Below are positions 18,052 to 25,113 of a stretch of 64,000 bases of DNA, piece after piece. The DNA is from an uncultured bacterium (GTDB lineage Bacteria; Chloroflexota; Anaerolineae; J036; Brachytrichaceae), in assembly GCA_903921365.1 (NCBI GenBank), contig CAIXPS010000084.1:1-64000 (forward strand), written 5' to 3'. The position numbers and the translations under genes are program-made. Numbering within the stretch: the stretch's first letter is position 1; the number at the start of each line of letters is the position of its first letter. Under the pieces are notes generated by a model. It made no database searches. It was not told the origin of the DNA and worked only from the letters and a program-made list of their open reading frames with translations.

Positions 18052-19299
18052 CTAGATGACCAGGTCGCTTGCGCGTCGACGCAACAGCGGCTCACGAATG
18101 GCCTTCGCATCCAACTTGCTGGCGCCAAGAAACGTGACGAACCGAGCGAACCCGCAAGCCAATGCCTCCGCAAATGCCTCATCTTTGCCGAGAATCTTGT
18201 CTTCTAACCACAAGCCCAGGATGACAAACGTGTTGGTCGTCCGGTCGAGTTTGCTGTCGAAACGCGCGACGAGCCGGTCGCCCCACAAGATCGGCAACGT
18301 GTAGTAGCCGAACTTGCGCTGCGGCTCAGGTTTGTAGACCTCCCACACGTAGTCGAAGCTGAACAAAACTTTGGCCCGCCCTCGCGCGCTGACGTGATCA
18401 AGCGGCGCCAGGAAGACGACCTCTTCCATCGTGGTCGTCTCCAGCGGCGTCCACGCCATCGGGATGCGGCCTGCGCTCAATTCGGCCAGCGTGTCGGTAT
18501 CGCTGCCGAGTGCGTAGTGCGCCGCTTTCCAGCCTTCAACCTTCACCTCGATGATGTCGCCGTCGGCCAACATCGCCCCCAGCAACTTCCTGGCGGCGCG
18601 ATCCGGCTCGCCGCGCCGATACGAATCACTCGTGCGATTAATCCGCGACAGGCCACTGAAGCCGACTTCCTTTTTGATTAAGAAGCGATCCGCCTCAGCC
18701 TCGCTGCTCTCGCGGATCAGGTGCGCGGGCGCGACCGTTTCGGTGAGGGCATACGCGCGCTCAAAGCGGTCACGGTGGTGCGTCATCACTTCGCCGGTGC
18801 GCCAGAGATAATACAAGGCCAGCGCGCTGTCCTTGCGGCCGCGATAACTTTGCGTTCGTGTGCGCGTCGCCATGTCGAAGTCGCGGTTGCCGACGACGCT
18901 GCGTTCGCGCAGGATGACCCGCATTTCATCGATGGCATCAGCGTGGTCGCTGGCCATGGCGCGGATCTGCGGGTCGCTGTCGCGCTCGCGGCGCATGACC
19001 ACACGCCAATGCGGCAGCTCGTCCATCGGACGCACGGCCAGCCAGCCACCCCAGTCGAAGAACTTGCGTTGCTGGTGCGTCACGACCTCCCACATGTCGG
19101 GTTTGTAATTGAGCACGCGGCTGTGCAGTGCAATGTCCTGGCTGCGCGCGAGGATTTGCAGCGGGTCCAGCTGCAAGTACTCCATTGCGCGAATGGCCTG
19201 CTCCGTGCCCGTGATGCCGCTCCAACGCCGCCCGGGCCATAAGCCCTGCTTGCCGAGGATGAAGCGCCGGGCCACTTCGATACCTATGGTGATCAGCAT
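18052..19299 (-). CDS. AlkX/YcaQ-type DNA glycosylase-like protein (copy 1)
   Basis: A 415-residue protein of the winged-helix YcaQ family (HTH_42). YLQLDPLQI carries the Q-hydrophobic-D motif near residue 43 that marks the YcaQ/AlkX branch; the AlkZ branch has Q-x-Q. These enzymes unhook interstrand crosslinks or excise alkylated bases. WDRLVARFDSKLDRTTN near residue 335 matches the conserved C-terminal barrel region. A second family member lies at 52708-53961. A fragment of a transporter gene sits directly upstream. The start could be a few codons later. Confidence 0.85.
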   Translation of the reverse strand: MLITIGIEVARRFILGKQGLWPGRRWSGITGTEQAIRAMEYLQLDPLQILARSQDIALHSRVLNYKPDMWEVVTHQQRKFFDWGGWLAVRPMDELPHWRVVMRRERDSDPQIRAMASDHADAIDEMRVILRERSVVGNRDFDMATRTRTQSYRGRKDSALALYYLWRTGEVMTHHRDRFERAYALTETVAPAHLIRESSEAEADRFLIKKEVGFSGLSRINRTSDSYRRGEPDRAARKLLGAMLADGDIIEVKVEGWKAAHYALGSDTDTLAELSAGRIPMAWTPLETTTMEEVVFLAPLDHVSARGRAKVLFSFDYVWEVYKPEPQRKFGYYTLPILWGDRLVARFDSKLDRTTNTFVILGLWLEDKILGKDEAFAEALACGFARFVTFLGASKLDAKAIREPLLRRRASDLVI

Positions 19300-19412
19300 A
19301 GTGGGCTATTATAGAGACGCGCAGTCAAATCAAGGTGACGCGCAATCACATACCCTCCCCATCCCTGAGTGGTCTGCCAACAATGTGCTGACCCATCTGC
19401 GCGCGCTGACGC

Positions 19413-19730
19413 TTAAGGGATGAACAACCCGGCAATCACCAACCCCGCAGCGCCAGCGCTCCAATACAACACAAAACCGGTGGCGCAAAGGAGCAAGGAG
19501 ACGGTGACGACCTGATACGAGATGAAACGCAACAGCAAACGACTGCCGATGACTCTCCCGATGATGATTCCCGCCAGGAATACGGTAAGTGCTTGCGCCG
19601 CTGCGGCTTTCGGCAAACCAACCACTTTCTCCAGGTAATCGGCGCACCATGAGAGCATGCAATATTCAATCGCCACCGAGAAAAAGATGCCCAGCCAGAA
19701 TATCCAATAACGCCGGGGAAGCATTGTCAC
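19413..19730 (-). pseudogene. MFS transporter fragment
   Basis: An open frame of 105 codons, of which about 100 match the intact MFS protein (PRRYWIFWLGIFFSVAIEY onwards to AGLVIAGLFI). Only about three membrane segments are present, so it cannot work as a transporter. It is the coding content of repeat copy B. The ends of the frame come from unrelated flanking DNA. Confidence 0.85.
19420..19722. repeat. Segmental repeat, copy B (MFS gene fragment)
   Basis: Copy of 11600-11902 with 8 substitutions and no gaps. Identity ends sharply on both sides. Read on the minus strand it still encodes about 100 residues identical or nearly so to the middle of the MFS transporter, but has neither the gene's start nor its end. 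Confidence 0.95.
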
Positions 19731-19745
19731 CAGTATTCTACGGCT

Positions 19746-20207
19746 CTACCGCTGGAGTTTCTTACGCTCCTCGTCCCATATTCTGGCGAGTTTTTCAAGA
19801 AAGTCAGCCAAGGTTGCCAATTCGATCTCTGAGTAGCTTGAAATGAGTTCATCTTCTGCGTTTTTCACTGGGGCATACCAGCGAGCGAGTCTTACTAAAC
19901 CAGCCTTCTGCAGAACGATGAGAGTTCCACGGCGGTCATCCGGATTGGGCCGCCGCTCAATCAGCCCGCTTTTCTCAAGCCGGTCAAGCATCGCTGTAGT
20001 CGCTCCAGAGCTAAGCCCAGTGTACTTGGCAAGCTCCGAAGGAGTAGAAAGGCCTTTGCTGTTGAGAAGCGTAAGGCACTCCATATCGGTGACATTAACC
20101 CCCAGCCGTTCACCGACTTCATTCCGATACAGCACCATGTGAGCGCCATATTCCCTGGCGCCCCAAAAGACTCGTTGCTTCAAATCCGGCTCGGTAGGTT
20201 TTGGCAT
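19746..20207 (-). CDS. MarR family transcriptional regulator
   Basis: A 153-residue dimeric winged-helix regulator. STPSELAKYTGLSSGATTAM is the helix-turn-helix and RRPNPDDRRGTLIVL the wing with its conserved Asp-Arg. It is divergent from a DUF1801 gene with about 80 bases between them, which hold two direct repeats that may be its operator. MarR proteins usually respond to small phenolic or oxidising ligands. The likely targets are itself and the divergent gene. Confidence 0.92.
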   Translation of the reverse strand: MPKPTEPDLKQRVFWGAREYGAHMVLYRNEVGERLGVNVTDMECLTLLNSKGLSTPSELAKYTGLSSGATTAMLDRLEKSGLIERRPNPDDRRGTLIVLQKAGLVRLARWYAPVKNAEDELISSYSEIELATLADFLEKLARIWDEERKKLQR

Positions 20208-20223
20208 GAATCCCTCTTGACAA

Positions 20224-20252
20224 TATCTTCATTTTAGAGTATCTTCATTTTA
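20224..20252. promoter_or_regulatory. Direct repeat in MarR/DUF1801 divergent promoter
   Basis: The 13-base word tatcttcatttta occurs at 20224-20236 and again at 20240-20252, a period of 16 bases, in the short region between the two divergent genes. This spacing and place fit an operator for the MarR protein, though MarR sites are usually palindromes. Confidence 0.55.
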
Positions 20253-20287
20253 TAACTAAAAGCCAAAGAACACAAGAGGAGGTTTTT

Positions 20288-20767
20288 ATGAGCCCAAAGA
20301 AGGACTCTCAGGAGTCCGCCAGGAGCAGCACCGTGACAGTAAAGAAGTCCAAGGGATTCACAGACGAGGAACGAGCCGCGATGAAGTCCCGCGCCCAAGA
20401 GCTGAAGGCGGAAGCGCGGGCGAACAAGGAGAAGGCGGACGGGGAAAGCGATGTGCTCGCGGCGATTGCCGCGATGCAGGAACCGGATCGCGCCATGGCC
20501 AAGCGGCTCCATGCGATCATAAAAGCCAGCGCGCCAGCCCTCTCGCCGAAAACCTGGTACGGGATGCCCGCATATGCCAAGGACGGTAAGGTCATCTGCT
20601 TCTTCCAATGCGCGCAGAAGTTCAACACAAGGTACGCGACGCTCGGCTTCAGCGACGCAGCGAACCTTGACGAAGGCGACCTGTGGCCGGTCACCTTCGC
20701 GCTGAAGGAGTTGACTGCCACCGAAGAGGCAAGGATCAGTGCGCTCGTGAAAAAAGCGATGAACTAA
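20288..20767 (+). CDS. DUF1801 domain protein
   Basis: A 159-residue cytoplasmic protein. Residues about 1-50 are a charged Lys/Glu/Ala-rich helix; residues 55-150 form a DUF1801 (YdhG-like) domain with [17 protein letters not shown] and a closing helical segment. Function is not known for most members; some are annotated as iron chaperones. The ATG has a strong AGGAGG site 6 bases upstream. It is divergent from a MarR gene, which probably controls it. Confidence 0.88.
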   Translation: MSPKKDSQESARSSTVTVKKSKGFTDEERAAMKSRAQELKAEARANKEKADGESDVLAAIAAMQEPDRAMAKRLHAIIKASAPALSPKTWYGMPAYAKDGKVICFFQCAQKFNTRYATLGFSDAANLDEGDLWPVTFALKELTATEEARISALVKKAMN

Positions 20768-21005
20768 GGACCGAGCAACCGATTGTCTCAGGATTAGCCA
20801 GCCGTCAATGCCCCTGAGTGCAAGTTGGAAATGGGCATGTCGTATTCAAGACATAACCCAGGGGACACTATGAAGTCAGTCTTTGACCTTTACCCGACTG
20901 ATTGATGGAGGCCGAGCCTTTAGGCGGTTGCCGAACCCACTCACAACCACTGGCGTTACAAGTGACTTGTTGTGCGAGTTCACTTCCCGGCTAAAGCCAT
21001 CGACC

Positions 21006-21043
21006 TCCAATCTCCACTCTCCACTCTCCAATCTCTAATCCCT
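21006..21043. repeat. GAGATT-type low-complexity repeat
   Basis: A run of short words (tccaatctccactctcc, then atctctaatccctc) reading as gagattggagagtgg-like units on the minus strand. Similar runs occur at about 22878-22897 and inside the acylase gene at 45797-45882. It lies just after the end of the M24-like gene. Confidence 0.6.
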
Positions 21044-22396
21044 CAGCGCGCACACCCTCTCTGGCTGCCCCCAGAAGGGTGGCAAATAGGCCGGCGCGAT
21101 AGACAGGGGCAACACTTCCTCAGCTAAGGTGATGCCCAACTGATCGGTCATGAACGCGCAACGCGCCTGGATGCGCGACCATAACGCCGGGTAACCAGCC
21201 TGGAGGTCCGCACGCAACGCCGCATCCGCGATGACGACTGTATCCTCGCAGTTCAGCGACAGCCCGGCTGGCAGCGGGTAAGGGATGATGTCGGATTGCA
21301 GCGCCATGCCCGACGCGATGCGGTCGGCGCTGTTCGGGCGGATGGGCGAGTGCACCCATTCATCGAAGGAAACCAGGTGCCCCGGGTTGAGCATCGAGTT
21401 GAACGGCGCATCGCCAAACGCTGCTGTCACCGCCGTGAAGATGTCGCCGCCGAGAGCGCCAACATGCAACGCCTGGTACCACGTCGCCATCGCGCGGAAA
21501 TAGGGCACGCAATAGGTCGCGAAGAATGCATCATCCGGTTCGCTGATCATGCCGGCGCGGCAGACCAGGCTGCCCCAGAAGCTCACAGCGGTAGTGACCC
21601 CGTCGCCGGCTTCGATGCGCCGCGCCGTTGGGCTGCGCAAACCGACGATGTTCCCACTGCCCGACGCAAACATGACATGCGCCGTCAGCGGGTCGCCCTC
21701 ATAACCCATCTGCGCCACGGCTGCGAACTCGCTCATCCCGGGGTGCGTCCCGCGCAGGATGCGGAACACGTGGGTGGATGCGCGCATGGCCGACCACTCG
21801 AATGCCGCTATCTGCGCGGCGGAATTGCAGGCGCGCAAACCATCGGCTGGGTTCATCATGAGCGCTGTCACATCACTCACCCCATTATGGGATCCGACCG
21901 TGTGTCGCAATGCGTGGACGATGAAGACGGGCACGAACGCGGGACGACGCGGGTCGTCGGTTTCTGTGACGTCGAGGTATTTCCAACCCACCACCCCAAT
22001 GCTCATGCCTGCGCCGATGCCGGAGGCTGCGAGCACATCGGCCAGTCGGGGCGCCGTCGCGCGCGGCTGGCCGCCGAGACTGAAGGACTGGCACAGCAGC
22101 ACCTCGATCCACGGCGTTGTTAATGGCGCATACCCGCGCCCCTCATTCCCGACGACCAGGAAGCGGCGCCCACCGGGTCCAATCAAAAGCAGGGCTTCCT
22201 CGAAGCGCGGGTCATACCCGGTGAGAAAAGTCAGATTGGCGAAATGCTCGCGGTCGCCATAGACGACCACCCAATCCATGCCTGCGCGGGAATAGAGCGC
22301 GTTAATGCGCTCGGTGTATTCCGTGACCGGGAAAATCGGCGCAGTCTCGGGGAATTCTTCTGCGGGGAAAGGAATGTGCTGTAGCTTTATGTTCAT
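21035..22396 (-). CDS. M24 (Xaa-Pro peptidase/creatinase)-like protein, metal site degenerate
   Basis: A 453-residue protein with a creatinase-like N-terminal domain (RINALYSRAGMDWVVVYGD, HFANLTFLTGYDPRFEE) and a C-terminal pita-bread-like domain. Where active M24 peptidases have two metal-binding Asp residues, this protein reads GDGVTTAVSFWG and CRAGMI, so both Asp appear lost. The Glu of CEDTVVIAD remains. It therefore may be a non-metal creatinase-type amidinohydrolase relative or a binding protein. It stands with a DDN-like reductase gene 16 bases upstream in the same direction, possibly one operon. Confidence 0.75.
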   Translation of the reverse strand: MNIKLQHIPFPAEEFPETAPIFPVTEYTERINALYSRAGMDWVVVYGDREHFANLTFLTGYDPRFEEALLLIGPGGRRFLVVGNEGRGYAPLTTPWIEVLLCQSFSLGGQPRATAPRLADVLAASGIGAGMSIGVVGWKYLDVTETDDPRRPAFVPVFIVHALRHTVGSHNGVSDVTALMMNPADGLRACNSAAQIAAFEWSAMRASTHVFRILRGTHPGMSEFAAVAQMGYEGDPLTAHVMFASGSGNIVGLRSPTARRIEAGDGVTTAVSFWGSLVCRAGMISEPDDAFFATYCVPYFRAMATWYQALHVGALGGDIFTAVTAAFGDAPFNSMLNPGHLVSFDEWVHSPIRPNSADRIASGMALQSDIIPYPLPAGLSLNCEDTVVIADAALRADLQAGYPALWSRIQARCAFMTDQLGITLAEEVLPLSIAPAYLPPFWGQPERVCALRD

Positions 22397-22412
22397 GGTT
22401 AATGTGAGCTCA

Positions 22413-22898
22413 TTACTTTGTGATCGCGCGGCGCAGAACCATCAGCGGGATTTCGCGCGTGGTCAGCGTGCTATAGCGCTTATATTGCGGATGCTCCGCA
22501 ACCAGCTTGGCCCAGATGCGCGCGCGCTCATTGCCCGTGACCTGTTTTGCGACGACGTCGAACACTTCGGCGCGCACTTGCACCTGCGCGCGCGGTGTAG
22601 CCTTCAGGTTGAAGTACCAGCCGGGATGCTGCGGCTTACCGCCGTTTGATGCGGTGACGACAAAGGTGTCTCCATCGGTGGTGTAGGCCAGCGGCAGGGT
22701 GCGCTTCGAACCGCTCCTGCGCCCTGTTGTGGTGAGCAGGAGGATGTCGTTGCCGGCCAGCTTGCTCATTATCTTGCCGCTCGATGCGCGGTAAACGGAG
22801 GTGTGTAAGCCAAGAAACAATTTGAGAAAAGGAGATGTTGCAGCCATATTGGGCTTAATTGTAACCGCCTCGCCCCCATCCCCCATCTCTAATCTCAA
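22413..22898 (-). CDS. Deazaflavin (F420)-dependent nitroreductase, DDN family
   Basis: A 161-residue protein of the DUF385/DDN split-barrel family. LLLTTTGRRSGSKRTLPLAY and HPGWYFNLKATPRAQVQ are the hallmark segments. Family members use reduced F420 to reduce quinones or nitro compounds. The ATG at 22847 (MAATSPFLK) may be the true start, because the first 17 residues of the longer form run through a GAGATT-type repeat. The M24-like gene follows after 16 bases. Confidence 0.85.
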   Translation of the reverse strand: MRLEMGDGGEAVTIKPNMAATSPFLKLFLGLHTSVYRASSGKIMSKLAGNDILLLTTTGRRSGSKRTLPLAYTTDGDTFVVTASNGGKPQHPGWYFNLKATPRAQVQVRAEVFDVVAKQVTGNERARIWAKLVAEHPQYKRYSTLTTREIPLMVLRRAITK

Positions 22899-22993
22899 AT
22901 AGCAGGCAAGAACTCACTTCTCGATCCGAAGGACGCACAGCAGTTCTGCTCGATATTAGCCGGTCATTGATCGGTTACAGTTTTAAGTGTTCT

Positions 22994-23030
22994 GGCGCCG
23001 GGGATCGAGTAGCTCCCCGGCGCCCTTTTT
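22994..23030 (+). terminator. Strong hairpin with T-run, plus orientation
   Basis: An 11-bp perfect stem (22994-23004 with 23014-23024, ggcgccgggga) with a 9-base loop, followed by CTTTTT on the plus strand. Both flanking genes are on the minus strand: the osmC-type gene ends 22 bases away. It may act on both strands or block antisense transcription. Confidence 0.65.
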
Positions 23031-23051
23031 GAAACTTCGCGCGTGTTTTGA

Positions 23052-23612
23052 CTACAGCGTCTGGCCGTTCACATTCACCTTGGTGCTGACCGGCAGGGGG
23101 CGCTTCAGGATATCGAGCACCGGGCAATGGTTGTTGACCGTGTCGATCAGCTTGCGCACCTCGTCGGCCGGACTTGAGCTCTCCAGGTTCACCTCGTAGT
23201 CGACTGATTCAAAACCGGCGGGCACGTCGGCGACGTTGTAAAACCCGCGCGCATCGAGAAGCCCATGCACCTTGATCTCCAGTTTCTCAATCTTTACGCC
23301 GAGTAGTGCGGCATAGGTCGAGTACACGATCTCCTGGCAGGCGCCGAGTGCTGCCAGAACAACTTCGACCGGGCTCGGTCCGAGGTCCGTGCCGCCCAGC
23401 GTGGGCGGTTCGTCGATAGTCTGCTCGAAGCCCCGTATCTTGACGGCCGTCTCGTATTTATGAACCAGCTTCGTGCTGACGTAATAATGCACCTTGCCGC
23501 GGGGGCCGGCTTCGCGCAAGGCAGTCTGGACGGCTTGCACAGTAGCCGGATTAATCAGCGGGATCGCCGGTGAGGAAATCGTTTGGGTTTCGGTTACGGT
23601 TGCTATAGACAT
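23052..23612 (-). CDS. OsmC/Ohr family peroxiredoxin-like protein
   Basis: A 186-residue OsmC-fold protein. The two reactive cysteines are seen in LGACQEIVYSTYA and NNHCPVLDIL, as in enzymes that reduce organic peroxides with thiols. GPSPVEVVLAALG is the family motif. The ATG has GGAG 7 bases before it. The gene is the first one downstream, on the same strand, of a SAM-I riboswitch and terminator that end about 270 bases upstream. Its expression is probably tied to methionine or SAM status, hinting at a role in sulfur metabolism. Confidence 0.92.
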   Translation of the reverse strand: MSIATVTETQTISSPAIPLINPATVQAVQTALREAGPRGKVHYYVSTKLVHKYETAVKIRGFEQTIDEPPTLGGTDLGPSPVEVVLAALGACQEIVYSTYAALLGVKIEKLEIKVHGLLDARGFYNVADVPAGFESVDYEVNLESSSPADEVRKLIDTVNNHCPVLDILKRPLPVSTKVNVNGQTL

Positions 23613-23881
23613 TTTAAAGCTCCGGGAAAAGACATGTTGAGTGAACGCCTGTTACCAGGCAACGAATAAAGACAAGAGGATTCCGTTCTGCAGCGCGCGC
23701 CATTAGGCGCTGTCGTTGGACACGAACAATGACAGGGTTATGAGCGGGTTACAGGCCGGCGATGCGGCGTGCTCCCGCTAACTACAGAGACAGGCTCCGG
23801 GGAGGATCACTGCCTGCGGCATCAAAGCGATACAAGACATTCTTTGTTTCATCACACAACCACACTACGATTGCAGCGCCG
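23613..23881 (-). other. Untranslated stretch between riboswitch and osmC-type gene
   Basis: About 270 bases with no convincing ORF on either strand. It may be a long 5' leader of the osmC-type gene, or it may hold a second promoter that would bypass the riboswitch. I see no further clear stem or repeat in it. Confidence 0.5.
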
Positions 23882-23926
23882 AAAAACAAAACGCCCTCTT
23901 GCTATAGGATAAGACAAGAGGGCGTT
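23882..23926 (-). terminator. Intrinsic terminator of SAM riboswitch
   Basis: On the minus strand a 12-bp perfect stem (aacgccctcttg with caagagggcgtt) and a 13-base loop are followed by a T-rich tract (TTTGTTTTTC). It lies just after the riboswitch aptamer, so SAM binding would favour termination. Confidence 0.93.
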
Positions 23927-23947
23927 AACACGGTGATGTTAAGGCGT

Positions 23948-24047
23948 TCTCTCATCTTCCAGGTTGTGCTGACGGAATTGGCACCTTGCTGTTGCACAGG
24001 TTGCCGAGGTTTCATAGGGCCGTTCCCTCCACCTCTCTGGATAAGAG
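23948..24047 (-). ncRNA. SAM-I (S-box) riboswitch aptamer
   Basis: Read on the minus strand the segment holds the near-invariant S-box core: CTTATCCAGAGAGG, then GGAGGGAACGGCCCTATGAA, ACCTCGGCAACC and GGTGCCAATTCC, closing with GATGAGAG, which pairs with the 5' CTCTTATC as stem P1. This aptamer senses S-adenosylmethionine and normally turns off sulfur and methionine genes. The gene downstream on this strand is the osmC-type gene. Confidence is high from motif identity alone. Confidence 0.97.
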
Positions 24048-24150
24048 TGCGCGTTCGCTATTCGGTTTTACTGATGGGCGTGAGTGTAACAACCGCAAGC
24101 GCGTTTGTCAATAGGCCGGGGAAGGGAAAATGCAGGTGAATATCACCGCC

Positions 24151-25107
24151 CTACACGTACTGTTTCAACGCCGCAGTGAGTAAGTGCAGATACTCGGCGC
24201 CTGCCACCGCAACCAGCCCGAGGTATGCCGACATGCGCCACAAGTCGCGTCGCTGGCTGAAGCCCGGATCGATCGGCGCGATTTCGCGATAGCCATCAAA
24301 GAGCGCCGCAGGCACGGGTTGAAAATAATCCACCAGCGCCAGGTCGTATTCAGGGTGTCCGTAGTGGAGCGCCGGGTCAATCACCACGGCCCCAGCTGGT
24401 GTGCTGACGAAGTTGTTCTGCTGCGCATCGCCGTGCAATAGCGCGGGCGCGACCTCCGGGATGCCCATGTGCGGCAAGCGCGCAATCAGTTTCTCGACTT
24501 GCTGGATCGTAGCAGTGGGCAAGTGACCTGAGTTGATTGCCCCCATTAGGTTCGGCCAAAGCCTGCGCTCGGCATAAAACGTGAGCCAGTCCCGCATAGG
24601 CCGGTTGTCCTGGTAGAGCGGGCCGAAGTAGCCCTGTCGTTCAAACCCGCAGCGATCCCATTTGGTCTGGTGAATGCGCGCCAGCGCGCGCCCGATGTCG
24701 CGCCATTCGCGCTCTGTTCGCTCTACAGGCTGAACAGCTTCGAGCACTAGGATGACGCCGTCCGGGACCGCCACGATCCCGATGGCCGTTGGCGTCAGGA
24801 CTCCGGCGCGCTCTGTGAGATACCGCAGCCCTGCAAGTTCGACCTCAAACTGATCCAGCCCGTGCAATGCTTCACTCAGCTTGGCAAAGACCGCCGTCGT
24901 CCCATCCGACAGAATGGCGGATGGGTGCGATGCAAAATCGTTCATGTCGCTGAACGTTTTGACGCGCCAGGGTTGCTCATGATGTCTGGAAACGAGTTGT
25001 TCCACCGGGATGCGCAATGGATCGTCTAACAGACGGCTGGACGGATGCTGTTTATAGTTATCGAGTTCTTGCATCACCGAGACTACACTAGAGTTTTCTG
25101 CGCACAT
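24151..25107 (-). CDS. Fructosamine/ketosamine-3-kinase-like phosphotransferase
   Basis: A 318-residue kinase of the protein-kinase-like phosphotransferase fold. LLHGDAQQNNFV is the catalytic loop (H-G-D...N) near residue 222 and VIDPALHYGHPEYDLALVDYF is very like the metal-binding Asp segment of fructosamine kinases (IDPAVYYGHREADLAM). Such enzymes phosphorylate sugar adducts on amines so they fall off. It starts 6 bases after the end of the glycosidase-like gene, the last member of a three-gene operon with PhyH. An aminoglycoside-type kinase is less likely. Confidence 0.78.
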   Translation of the reverse strand: MCAENSSVVSVMQELDNYKQHPSSRLLDDPLRIPVEQLVSRHHEQPWRVKTFSDMNDFASHPSAILSDGTTAVFAKLSEALHGLDQFEVELAGLRYLTERAGVLTPTAIGIVAVPDGVILVLEAVQPVERTEREWRDIGRALARIHQTKWDRCGFERQGYFGPLYQDNRPMRDWLTFYAERRLWPNLMGAINSGHLPTATIQQVEKLIARLPHMGIPEVAPALLHGDAQQNNFVSTPAGAVVIDPALHYGHPEYDLALVDYFQPVPAALFDGYREIAPIDPGFSQRRDLWRMSAYLGLVAVAGAEYLHLLTAALKQYV

Positions 25108-25113
25108 TGCGGT

